Origin: Terriglobia bacterium
Lineage (GTDB): Bacteria > Acidobacteriota > Terriglobia > Terriglobales > Acidobacteriaceae
Direction of reading: 5' to 3'
Assembly (NCBI GenBank): GCA_020073215.1
Contig: JAIQFO010000013.1
Span: 1 to 54,342 of the forward strand
DNA: 54,342 nt
Position 1 is the first letter of the stretch. Every line of letters starts with the position of its first letter. Below, piece by piece: positions 41,186-49,612 of the stretch. The notes below the pieces were generated by a model, which saw only the letters and a list, made by a program, of their open reading frames with translations, was not told the origin of the DNA and did not search any database. A program made the translations under genes and the position numbers.

Positions 41186-41278
41186 GGTCTTTGGAAATCA
41201 AAGACTTAGGGGGTGATTCCCCCCAGGTCTTTGAGGAATAAGGACTTACCTGTAAAGTATTTTAAACTCAATAAGTTA
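41186..41278. repeat. Three 23-25-bp repeats between convergent sulfatase-like genes
   Basis: GGTCTTTGGAAATCAAAGAC then TTA (41186-41208), GGTCTTTGAGGAATAAGGAC then TTA (41226-41248) and AAGTATTTTAAACTCAATAA then GTTA (41255-41278) share the pattern TCTTT-N-AAT-AA-GACTTA. Copy 1 is also partly palindromic (GTCTTTG/CAAAGAC). Copies 1 and 2 are separated by a GGGGG/CCCCC stem. They may end both convergent transcripts. Confidence 0.6.
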
Positions 41279-41371
41279 GAGTGGGTTCACAGTTTGCAAG
41301 GCGCGCCACTGCGGAGAGGCGTCGCGAGTGAACATGAGACGAGAAGTGGACTTACCTTACGGGATTCCGCT

Positions 41372-43378
41372 CTAGTCGGGCGGTTGCCTCTTCAGCTGGA
41401 CGGCTTTCGCACGCTCTCGTTCTGCGTTTGCCCGTTGTCCCAACTCGGCGTACACATTGGCCAGGAACATATGCGCGTCAATTGACTTGGGATCGATTTT
41501 GACCGCCTCACGAAGATACGGAAGCGCTTCCGCGCTATTCCCCTGCATGGCCAGCAAACGCCCGAGCAGCAGATTGGATCGGAAGTGATCGGGCTTGAGC
41601 GCAATCGTTTCCCGGAACTGTTTCATCGCCTCTGGAATCTTTTTCGTCCGCTCGTACACCACCGCCAGATAAAAATGCAAACTGGAGGAACTTGGAGCAT
41701 GAGTCAGCGCCGCCTCGAACTGCGGAGCCGCCTCCCCCCAGTTGCCCGTCTCCACCAGGGCGCGCCCCAACATAAAGCGCGCCATGCCATCCTCCGGCAG
41801 CTTTTCAACCGCCGTCCGCAAGAAGGGCAGCGCATTTGCTGGTTCCCTCATGTGAACATACGCCCGGCCGAGTTCCAGATAGGCTAGCGCAGTGTCGGGC
41901 TCGGCCTTCAACACCTCCTCGAGCTTTGGTACCGCAGCGTCGAATTCCTGCTCTTGAATCGAAACCAGTGCCTGATCGAGCAGATCGGCAATGTCGGTTT
42001 TTCCCTTGGGATCTGGCCCACGGTCTGCGCCTTCCGCAGCGGCACTGGAATCCGTCCCGACATAACCCAGCGCCCTTAGGCTCTCCGACTGCTCCGGAGT
42101 GAGAGTTGCCCTTGCGCTCTCGACTCGCGCCGTCTTGTGACGGAACTCGTCCGACTGCGATTGCATGGTGTCGGCAACTGCTTGGGCTTTGGGCGCAAGA
42201 TTATGCGCTGCTCCCGGGTCCGTAGTCTGGTCGTAGAGTTCACGCTCGGGTGCGTCCACATACAGATACTTTCCCGCGCGCCACGAGCGGAGCGCGCTCC
42301 ATCCAAACGCACGATGGGCATAGTCGCTCTCCGCATAGGCGGGACGATCGGCATTCACATTCCCAGGGGAAGCACCTCCGCCGATGAGTTTCATTACGCC
42401 GAGCAGCGACTCGCCTTGCATCGCGGCCGGTACAGTAACGCCAGCTACATCGAGAATCGTGGGTGCGACGTCCACCAGCCGAACCCGTCCTTCCGCGCGC
42501 TTCCCACCGAACCGCTGACCCGGCAGTTTGAACAGCAGAGGCACGTGGATGGTTTCATCGTAGAGAAAGATTCCATGATGATGTTCGCCGTGCTCCCCCA
42601 GCGCCTCGCCGTGATCGGCCATCACCGCAATGACGGCTCCGTCGTACAGTCCGCGTGCCCGCAGGCCGGCAAACAGTTTCCCCATGGCGGAGTCGGTGTA
42701 AGCAATTTCTCCATCGTAGGGTTCCGATGCATATCGGGTCTTGTAGGGCTCCGGCGGGTCGTAGGGAGCGTGGGCATCGTAGCAGTGCACCCAGACGAAG
42801 AAGGGCCCTTGCCGGTGCGTGTTGAGCCAGTTGAGAGCGCTGTCGACCACCGCTTCGGCCCGGCGCTCGACGCTCCGATACCGATCTTCTCCTTTGACGC
42901 GATTGTGGAAGGGAGCATCGTAGGTTTCGAATCCGCGGCCAAAACCGGCGGCCACCGGGTTCTTGGAATCGATGATCATTGATCCGACAAAAGCAGCGGT
43001 TTTGTACCCGCGATGCTTCAAAAGATCGGGCAGGTAGGGCAGGTCCGCAGCCAGCGGCTGCCCCATATAGTTCAGGTGATTGAACTGGGGATACGTGCCG
43101 GTGAAGATGTTTGCATGCGAAGGCGTGGTTAGCGGTACGTGCGCATAAGCTCGAGAAAAGACCGCGCTCTGCTTCGCCAATGCGTCCAGGCTCGGAGTCA
43201 GTCCGCGGGTTGATCCGAGAAAGCCCATGCGATCAGCACGAGTCGTGTCCAACGTGACGAGGACGATGTTGGGGGGAACCGTTCGCACTGATCTCACGTT
43301 GGCCTGAGATTTGGTGCTGGCGGTAGGACTTGCGAGGGTCAATATTGATACAAGAGCAAACCACCGGACAACCTGCAT
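41372..43378 (-). CDS. Sulfatase-fold protein with C-terminal TPRs, copy B
   Basis: A 668-residue exported protein paralogous to copy A. The signal peptide ends near residue 21. Motifs are IVLVTLDTTRADRMGFLG, HVPLTTPSHANIFTGTYP, VMADHGEALGEHGEHHHG and ELYDQTTDPGAAHNLA. The residue aligned with the formylglycine Cys is Thr in TTPSH, and the Arg is His. After LRALGYVG, about five TPR units follow (for example ALAYLELGRAYVHMREPANALPFL). Its role is unknown. Converges on copy A and lies downstream of the TonB receptor, from which it is insulated by a strong terminator. Confidence 0.87.
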   Translation of the reverse strand: MQVVRWFALVSILTLASPTASTKSQANVRSVRTVPPNIVLVTLDTTRADRMGFLGSTRGLTPSLDALAKQSAVFSRAYAHVPLTTPSHANIFTGTYPQFNHLNYMGQPLAADLPYLPDLLKHRGYKTAAFVGSMIIDSKNPVAAGFGRGFETYDAPFHNRVKGEDRYRSVERRAEAVVDSALNWLNTHRQGPFFVWVHCYDAHAPYDPPEPYKTRYASEPYDGEIAYTDSAMGKLFAGLRARGLYDGAVIAVMADHGEALGEHGEHHHGIFLYDETIHVPLLFKLPGQRFGGKRAEGRVRLVDVAPTILDVAGVTVPAAMQGESLLGVMKLIGGGASPGNVNADRPAYAESDYAHRAFGWSALRSWRAGKYLYVDAPERELYDQTTDPGAAHNLAPKAQAVADTMQSQSDEFRHKTARVESARATLTPEQSESLRALGYVGTDSSAAAEGADRGPDPKGKTDIADLLDQALVSIQEQEFDAAVPKLEEVLKAEPDTALAYLELGRAYVHMREPANALPFLRTAVEKLPEDGMARFMLGRALVETGNWGEAAPQFEAALTHAPSSSSLHFYLAVVYERTKKIPEAMKQFRETIALKPDHFRSNLLLGRLLAMQGNSAEALPYLREAVKIDPKSIDAHMFLANVYAELGQRANAERERAKAVQLKRQPPD

Positions 43379-43448
43379 AGGGCGTTACGAGGAAGTCTAG
43401 CACATGCCGAGAATCTCCTTCTTGCGTCCACCCGATGCCCCGCAGGGC

Positions 43449-43476
43449 TAAAAAAGGCCGGCCTTTCGGCCGGCCT
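43449..43476 (-). terminator. Strong intrinsic terminator of the TonB receptor gene
   Basis: On the complement AGGCCGGCC-GAAA-GGCCGGCCT forms a perfect 9-bp stem with a GAAA tetraloop, followed by six T residues. It lies 20 bases after the receptor stop codon, a textbook Rho-independent terminator. Confidence 0.93.
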
Positions 43477-43495
43477 AGAAGACACGTCAGGTTGG

Positions 43496-46400
43496 TTAGA
43501 AGTCGAACCGAAGCGCCAGCTGGGTGATTCGGTGGCCACCTGAGTCGCCTAAAGTCGCTGTGGACCTGCCATAGGTAGCTGCAAGGCTTGAATTGACTTC
43601 CGGCAACCCGAAGTTCGGATGGTTGAGGATGTCAAAGAAGTTCGCTGAGAACGTAAACCCTGCCCGCTCTGTGATCTTGAATCTCTTTGTCATGTTGAGA
43701 TCCAGATTCACAAATCCTGGACCAATGACGCTCCCACGGCCGATCGGAGGATCGCACCAGAGGCCACCATTGACCGAAGCGGGGCACGTGTATCGTATCC
43801 ATTTAGTCGTATCGAAGTACCCGTTCCCCGGGCTCCCACTCATGACCGTGCTTTGAGAAGATACGGTTGGCACCAGCCGATCTGTACGGTAACCGTCCTT
43901 GTTCGGATCGTAAGATGTGCTGCTGCTATAAGGTGAGAATGGGTGACCCGTCTGTCGGCTGAAGATGGAGTTGAAGCCCCATCCGCCAAGCCAACGGTTC
44001 TCCTTGAGGAACGGCAAGTCGTAGCTAAATGTAACCAGGAACCTGTGCCTCGTGTCGAAGTCCGCCGGACCGTAATCGTACCTGTGATTTTCGTTGTCAG
44101 TTGGGCGACCCCCATTTGTTGACCTATTAAAGAAGAGGTCGCTTAACGTATCTAGTGCTTTGGAATAAGTGTAGTTAGCGTTAAAGCTAAGCCCGGAGGT
44201 ATAGGCCTTGCGCACACTGAGCTGTAACGCGTGGTAGTTCGACGCATAGCCGTTGGAGCGGAAGTTGTCCGCTCCAAAATTTAGACTCGGACGGCAATAG
44301 GCAAAGGTAGTGGAGTCGTTGGGGTCGCAATTCGGCGCTGTCTCCCCACCGAACGCCGTGCGACCGTTGAAGGTATTAATGTCACTAAATCCTGTCAGCT
44401 TGTGACCAAACGTGCCAACGTACTCCGGCTCGAACACGTACCCCTTCAGGAACTCCCACTGGAAGCCAAAGTGCGTCTGCTCGTAATAAGGGGTCACTAT
44501 GTTCTGATCCATATGCCGCGGGTTCGGCATTGGGGCATAGAGTGGGTTGTTGAATTGATCGCGAGTTGTAAACGGGTAACTGAACAGCCCGGGAGTGGAC
44601 AACGGACCTACCGGGCCAATACCGTTGTCTGAAAAGAACGGCGGATTAAAGCGAATGTTCTCGAAAATGTTATTGTAGATGCGATCGTACATGAGTCCGA
44701 AGCCGGCGCGCATGACGAGTTTCTGGTTCCCAAACACGTCAAACGCGAAGCCGACCCGCGGACCGAAGTTGTTCGTGTCCTTGTTCCAGACGGAGTTGTC
44801 ACGCACCTGGAAGCTCGCGGTCGAAACGCTCGCAAAGAATGGACTCGTTGAGGGGAAAAACTGGTTTGTGGATGAGTTCGCGTACGGCGTCACAGGCAGG
44901 CCGAAGTACAGGTTTGAGGTGATGCCGGGCTGAACGTTGTGCGGCGGACCGAAGTACTCCCAGCGCAGGCCCAGGTTGACAGTCAAGCGGGGAGTGACCC
45001 GGAAGTCATCCTGGACGAAAAACGCGACCTCGTTGGCGCGGAAACCACGATAGACGTTAGGGAACTGGCCAGTGGTCGTATCGACGGCGGCACTCATGTA
45101 CGCGCCGCCATAATAGTGTTCGCCGAAGAGCAAAGTTTCTGCTTCGTCGTCGAACGCCAAGTCGGTCAGAGTACTCTCGATGCCATACGGATAAACCGTT
45201 CCAGCGGTATCAAGGAAGAATTCAGATTTGTTCCGCGTGCGCCGGTACTCGCCGCCGAACTTAATGTTGTGCTTACCCTTAACCAGAGACATCGTATCCA
45301 GATATTGGAACTGGTTGTCGGTAAAAAACTGCGGAGACCCCGAGTAGACTCCAACATCCACACCCATGTCTCCGATCCCATTGCTGTACGTAGGCATCCC
45401 CGTAGTTATGCCCCCGGGCAACGGAAAGTTGAGCGCGTGGCGCAGGTAGCTCACCTTGAATGTGTTAAGGAGGGTTGGTGTGAATGTATGGTTCCAGGTG
45501 ACACCTGCGGTTTGACCTCGACCTTTAGTAATGCTGGCCGGGCCAATGGTATTGTTTCCGCCGTTAAACTGATCGAGGGTCGTCCCATCCTGAAACAAGT
45601 AAACAGCTGACACCGAGTCTTTTTCACTGAAACGGTGGTCAAATTTGACGCTATACCGCGATTCGTTGAACGAGTTCGGATCCGTCGTGCTCACTGTACC
45701 GTAGACAGGGACCGGGTAGGTCAACGGTGCACCGAGGATAGCTTCGGAAAAGACGCCCGTGAACAGCCCGCCGGCCACATTCGTAAGATCTTGCGTAGCA
45801 ACCGGATAGTTCTGCCCAGGCACAGCTCTGAGTTGCGTGAAAATCGGTCCAATCGTGTTCGACAGCGCAAACGCGCCCGGGCACGACGCGCCTCGCCAAG
45901 CGGCGCATAAACCCGTCCCCGCATATGGGCCAGTGCTTTCTGCCCACTGCTGTAGTCCGCCGCTGCTTACAAAATCTAGGAACTCTTGCGTTGTCCCGGT
46001 TGCAGTTACTGGACTCCCTGTGCGTGCCCGGTGAAACTCAGCGCTACCGTAGACAAAGGTTTTATCCTTTATGATCGGGCCGCCAATTGAGCCGCCAAAC
46101 TGGTTCCGCACCAAGCTGTCCTTGATCCCGGCTTTATTGGAGAACCAGTCTTGGGCCGCCAGCGCTTGAATACGGTTGTACTCGAACAGCGAACCGTGCC
46201 ACTTGTTGGTTCCGCTCTTCAGTACAGTATCGGTGATGAAGCCGCCGCCCTTGCCATATTCCGCGGAGTAGCTGTTGGTAATGACCCGGTACTCCTGAAT
46301 AGCGTCGGGGGAGATGCTGGTTGCCGCGCCGCCCTTGTCATAAGGAGAAATCTGGCCGCGCCCCGCTTGGCCCTGTTCGTTGTTGTCAGACCCCTCCACC

Positions 46401-46984
46401 AGGTAGCTTCCAGCCCCGGTTCGTGTCCCGTTGACGGACGCACCACGGCTAGCAGCGCTTGATCCGGCGTCCTGGGGTACGGCCCCGGCTACCAACTCGA
46501 TGAACGAGTTTTGATTGCGAACCTCCAGAGGCATCTGCTGCCAGATTCTCCGGTCGACCAGTTGGGAAACTGCGGATTCTGAGGTCTGAACCGTTTCGGC
46601 ACTGGCTTCGACCGTAACCTGCTCGCTGGCCGCGCCCAGCTCCAACTTCAAGTCTGCTGTAACGGTAATGCCCACGCTGACCACGATCCCTTGAACCTTC
46701 GTGCTCTTGAAGCCCTTGGGCGCAACCGAAACAGCATAGGTACCAACCACCGGCAGCGACGGGAACCGGTAGTTTCCGGTTCCAGTCGTAACGGTTGTGC
46801 GCTTTTCGCCGGTGGCACTGTTGGTGAGCGTAACCGTCGTTCCCGAAACCACCGCGCCGGTCGGGTCGGTGACCAGACCTGCAATCTCTGCTGTACCTTG
46901 CGCCCAGACGGTTCCGGTTAAGAGCGCTAGAACTACGAGGGGAAGTAGGAAGTAAGTCCAAGTGTTGCGGAATGCAGATTCCAT
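43496..46984 (-). CDS. Oar-like TonB-dependent outer-membrane receptor
   Basis: A 1,162-residue receptor. Signal peptide 1-29 (ending VWAQ), then a carboxypeptidase-regulatory-like beta-sandwich (AEIAGLVTDPTGAVVSGTTVTL, about 31-115), a plug (NQNSFIELVAGAVP, SVNGTRTGAGSYLVEGSDN, SPDAIQEYRVITNSYSAEYGKGGG) and a long beta-barrel ending LALRFDF with a C-terminal Phe. This is the Oar/TonB layout, abundant in Acidobacteria, used for uptake of sugars, peptides or siderophores with TonB energy. AGGAG precedes the ATG. It is transcribed alone, divergent from the DegT-type aminotransferase. Confidence 0.93.
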   Translation of the reverse strand: MESAFRNTWTYFLLPLVVLALLTGTVWAQGTAEIAGLVTDPTGAVVSGTTVTLTNSATGEKRTTVTTGTGNYRFPSLPVVGTYAVSVAPKGFKSTKVQGIVVSVGITVTADLKLELGAASEQVTVEASAETVQTSESAVSQLVDRRIWQQMPLEVRNQNSFIELVAGAVPQDAGSSAASRGASVNGTRTGAGSYLVEGSDNNEQGQAGRGQISPYDKGGAATSISPDAIQEYRVITNSYSAEYGKGGGFITDTVLKSGTNKWHGSLFEYNRIQALAAQDWFSNKAGIKDSLVRNQFGGSIGGPIIKDKTFVYGSAEFHRARTGSPVTATGTTQEFLDFVSSGGLQQWAESTGPYAGTGLCAAWRGASCPGAFALSNTIGPIFTQLRAVPGQNYPVATQDLTNVAGGLFTGVFSEAILGAPLTYPVPVYGTVSTTDPNSFNESRYSVKFDHRFSEKDSVSAVYLFQDGTTLDQFNGGNNTIGPASITKGRGQTAGVTWNHTFTPTLLNTFKVSYLRHALNFPLPGGITTGMPTYSNGIGDMGVDVGVYSGSPQFFTDNQFQYLDTMSLVKGKHNIKFGGEYRRTRNKSEFFLDTAGTVYPYGIESTLTDLAFDDEAETLLFGEHYYGGAYMSAAVDTTTGQFPNVYRGFRANEVAFFVQDDFRVTPRLTVNLGLRWEYFGPPHNVQPGITSNLYFGLPVTPYANSSTNQFFPSTSPFFASVSTASFQVRDNSVWNKDTNNFGPRVGFAFDVFGNQKLVMRAGFGLMYDRIYNNIFENIRFNPPFFSDNGIGPVGPLSTPGLFSYPFTTRDQFNNPLYAPMPNPRHMDQNIVTPYYEQTHFGFQWEFLKGYVFEPEYVGTFGHKLTGFSDINTFNGRTAFGGETAPNCDPNDSTTFAYCRPSLNFGADNFRSNGYASNYHALQLSVRKAYTSGLSFNANYTYSKALDTLSDLFFNRSTNGGRPTDNENHRYDYGPADFDTRHRFLVTFSYDLPFLKENRWLGGWGFNSIFSRQTGHPFSPYSSSTSYDPNKDGYRTDRLVPTVSSQSTVMSGSPGNGYFDTTKWIRYTCPASVNGGLWCDPPIGRGSVIGPGFVNLDLNMTKRFKITERAGFTFSANFFDILNHPNFGLPEVNSSLAATYGRSTATLGDSGGHRITQLALRFDF

Positions 46985-47331
46985 GCGATTTCTCCTATCT
47001 GAACCTGGAAAATCTAAAAAATGCGCCGAACGTTACGTAGATTGCACAGGAAGGGCTTGACCTTGGCGCGCAACTCCGAGGAAACCCCCGAATGACAACC
47101 TGCATCAAAGTGCAATCCACAGTCCAAAGCGCAATCGAGTAACACTCATAGTTTTCAATCACATACTGGTTTGCCAAACGTTCATCTACATTTTTCTGGA
47201 GAGATGTCGACGATAAATCTATGGAAACATGTAGATCGCTGGGCGGACACTTGCGAAGAGGAGGAGGAAACGATGTGGGCTATGGCGCGGCCCTTCCTCC
47301 ATCACGTTATGCACTCCGAGGGTAAGTTGAA
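46985..47331. other. 347-bp divergent promoter region
   Basis: Lies between the TonB receptor (minus) and the aminotransferase (plus). It contains a leader ORF at 47273-47335 and an 8-bp inverted pair ATCTACAT (47184-47191)/ATGTAGAT (47229-47236). No clear -35/-10 pair was found. Confidence 0.4.
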
Positions 47332-47335
47332 GTGA
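47273..47335 (+). CDS. Possible 20-codon leader ORF coupled to the aminotransferase
   Basis: ATG at 47273 is preceded by GAGGAGGAGG at about 5 bases, the strongest ribosome binding site in the area. The frame MWAMARPFLHHVMHSEGKLK ends at TGA 47333-47335, which overlaps the GTG start (47332-47334) of the next gene. This points to translational coupling. The peptide itself is unremarkable in composition except for three His and four Met. Confidence 0.4.
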   Translation: MWAMARPFLHHVMHSEGKLK

Positions 47336-48666
47336 GTGCGCCTGCTAGAATCTTGATTCCTGTGAAATCGGCTCTTTCATCTCCACGGACGGCGCCGCGC
47401 ACCACACCTCGGAAGTCGATACGAAACGCTGCGCCTGGGTCCGTCCCACTCTCCATCCCACTCTTGGACTTGCGCCGGCAGTATGAGGGAATCCGCGAAG
47501 ACGTGCTGGCGGCGATCGCGCGGGTTTGCGATTCGCAGGGGTTTATTCTTGGTCCCGAAGTCGAGGCGCTGGAGCGTGAGATTGCCGGACTGACGGGCGC
47601 GACTGGCGCGGTTGGCTGCGCGTCCGGTACGGAGGCGCTCTGGCTGGCGCTGGTCGCCGCCGGGGTCAAGCCCGGGGACTCGGTCATTACCACGGCGTTT
47701 AGTTTCTTTGCCTCGGCCAGCGCCATTGTGCGGGCGGGCGCAACGCCGGTTTTCGTGGACGTCGATCCCGGCACGCTGAATCTGGATGCGGCGCTGGTTG
47801 CTCAACAACTACGGGATGGCAAGCTGCGCGATCGCCGTCTCCGCAAGAAACGGCCCGCGAATCTTCGCGCGATTCTTCCCGTGCATATTTACGGACAGTG
47901 CGCCGACATGAATGCGTTCGACGGAATCGCGCGGGAGTTTGGAGTTGCCATGGTCGAAGACGCCGCCCAAGCCATCGGTGCCGAGTGGCGCGGGCGGGGC
48001 GCAGGCTCGCTTGGCGTAACGGCCGCCTTCAGTTTTTATCCCACCAAGAACCTGAGTGCTTACGGAGACGCGGGCATCGCCACCACGATGCGTCCGGAGA
48101 TGGCCGAGCACATGCGGCAACTGCGCAATCACGGGAGCCCGCGACGTTACTACCACCACGAATTTGGCTGGAACGGACGCATGGACGCCATTCAGGCGGC
48201 GGTGCTGCGCGTAAAACTGGCACACATTGCGGACTGGAACCAGCGCCGGCGGCAGCACGCCGCGACCTATGACCGGTTGTTAGCCGGCGCCGGGCTGACG
48301 TCCGGCCCTGCTGCGAATGAGCCTTCGGATCGGACTTCGAATCGAACTTTGAATCCAAGGGGCGCGCCGGTGCGCCTGCTCTCGCGGAGCCCGCACGCCA
48401 AGCATGTGTTTCATCAGTATGTGATTCGCGTCCAGCGCCGGGACGATCTGCGCAAATTCCTTGCGGACCGGAAGATTGGATCGGAAATTTACTATCCGCT
48501 GCCGCTGCATTTGCAGCCGGTCTTTTCCTACCTGGGCCTGAAGGCGGGAGACCTGCCGGTCGCCGAACAGGCGGCGCGGGAAGTGCTGGCCCTGCCGATG
48601 TTCCCGGAGTTGACGGAGGCGGAAATCGAGGCGGTGGTCGAGAGTATTGCCGAGTTCTACAGCTGA
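47332..48666 (+). CDS. DegT/DnrJ/EryC1/StrS-family PLP aminotransferase
   Basis: A 444-residue sugar aminotransferase-type protein from a GTG. After a non-conserved N-terminal part of about 40 residues, it has IPLLDLRRQYEGI, VGCASGTEALWLAL, VITTAFSFFASASAI, PVHIYGQCADM, VEDAAQAIGAEWRG and the PLP-Lys segment FSFYPTKNLSAYGDAG. The family makes amino sugars for O-antigens, capsules or glycans from UDP- or dTDP-4- or 3-keto sugars. A polar insertion (about 325-352, with SDRTSNRTLN) interrupts the C-terminal domain before the conserved HVFHQYVIR. No sugar-biosynthesis genes adjoin it here. Confidence 0.88.
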   Translation: MSAPARILIPVKSALSSPRTAPRTTPRKSIRNAAPGSVPLSIPLLDLRRQYEGIREDVLAAIARVCDSQGFILGPEVEALEREIAGLTGATGAVGCASGTEALWLALVAAGVKPGDSVITTAFSFFASASAIVRAGATPVFVDVDPGTLNLDAALVAQQLRDGKLRDRRLRKKRPANLRAILPVHIYGQCADMNAFDGIAREFGVAMVEDAAQAIGAEWRGRGAGSLGVTAAFSFYPTKNLSAYGDAGIATTMRPEMAEHMRQLRNHGSPRRYYHHEFGWNGRMDAIQAAVLRVKLAHIADWNQRRRQHAATYDRLLAGAGLTSGPAANEPSDRTSNRTLNPRGAPVRLLSRSPHAKHVFHQYVIRVQRRDDLRKFLADRKIGSEIYYPLPLHLQPVFSYLGLKAGDLPVAEQAAREVLALPMFPELTEAEIEAVVESIAEFYS

Positions 48667-48667
48667 G

Positions 48668-48742
48668 TTCACCGCGGAGGGCGCAGAGATCGCGGAGAAA
48701 TGAAATTCTAAAATCTCTGCGCGCTCAGCGTAGTCTGCGGTT
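48668..48742. repeat. Degenerate 'CACCGCGGAG' inverted repeat between convergent genes
   Basis: A left arm TTCACCGCGGAGGGCGCAGA and an approximately complementary right arm TCTGCGCGCTCAGCGTAG then TCTGCGGTT. Related to the double-armed repeat at 14621-14697. It follows the aminotransferase stop and may work as its terminator. Confidence 0.6.
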
Positions 48743-48894
48743 GGCAGGCTGGGGAAGAAGTCGAACGTCGGTAATCAGCGCTTAAAGAGGCTTTTGATTT
48801 CGAAGGACTTGCGGCATCGCTAAAGCAATGCCCTGATACGAAACACGAGTTTTTCCGCCGCCTCTTAGGGCAGCGTGCTAGAGATGGTGCCGTC

Positions 48895-49581
48895 TCAACG
48901 GTTCGCGTCGAAGGGGACGCTAACCTCCGCTATGGTGCGCGAACGGCCCGGCGTGTAGAGCCATTGTTTTGCGGCAGCCATCGCCGCCTCACCCAGAATC
49001 GGGTTGCCTCCGAGCAGTTCGGCGTCTTCCACGGTACCGTTCGGGGCAATCGTCACTTTCAGACGAACCGTCCCGCCGATGTGGTTGGCCCGCAGAATGA
49101 CCGGATACACGGGTTCGACGCGGGCAATCAGCCTCCTGGTTCCGTCGTTTTCGGACTGGTAGACCGCCAAGGTCTTCACCCCGTCCAGGGTGACGGTGGC
49201 ACCGACGTATCCGATTGCGCCTCGTGTCTTTGCGACGTAGGCAACTACCTCTTCATCGGTGTGCAGGACCTTCGGCATCGAGCCCTTGCCGGTGAACACC
49301 AGCGAGCGGTAGTAGTTCTGCAGGGCATCGTCGTTCTGGCCGAGATAGTTCTTCAAGAACGTTGCGTGCGCCGGCCCTCCCTGGGAGAGCACCGGCTCGA
49401 CGTGGGTGCCGTCGCGGAGCGAATTCCGCTGCTCCAGGAAGACGCTCTTGATTTCCTGGGCGGAGATTGCATCCGCTTTGACACTCGGATTGACAATGAT
49501 TCTGACGTCGCCGGCCAGACCGTAAACGGAGACGAACATCACGAAGGTCGCCGCGAGGGTCGTAAATCTCTGGTTTCTCAT
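48895..49581 (-). CDS. PstS-like substrate-binding domain fused to a TonB C-terminal domain
   Basis: ATG at 49581 with GGAG at good spacing. The 228-residue exported protein has a signal peptide to about residue 25, then a small periplasmic-binding-like domain (DVRIIVNPSVKADAISAQEIKSVFL, TFLKNYLGQN, GKGSMPKVLHTDEEVVAYVAKTRGAIGYVG), as in phosphate-binding PstS-like proteins. Residues about 150-225 match the TonB/TolA C-terminal fold (PVILRANHIGGTVRLKVTIAPNGTVEDAELLGGNPIL, AAAKQWLYTPG). The combination is unusual: a ligand-binding domain joined to a TonB-type partner domain. It follows the porin gene by 31 bases. Confidence 0.8.
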   Translation of the reverse strand: MRNQRFTTLAATFVMFVSVYGLAGDVRIIVNPSVKADAISAQEIKSVFLEQRNSLRDGTHVEPVLSQGGPAHATFLKNYLGQNDDALQNYYRSLVFTGKGSMPKVLHTDEEVVAYVAKTRGAIGYVGATVTLDGVKTLAVYQSENDGTRRLIARVEPVYPVILRANHIGGTVRLKVTIAPNGTVEDAELLGGNPILGEAAMAAAKQWLYTPGRSRTIAEVSVPFDANR

Positions 49582-49612
49582 CGTATTCTCCGCTTTCCGT
49601 CCCTCCGGCACC

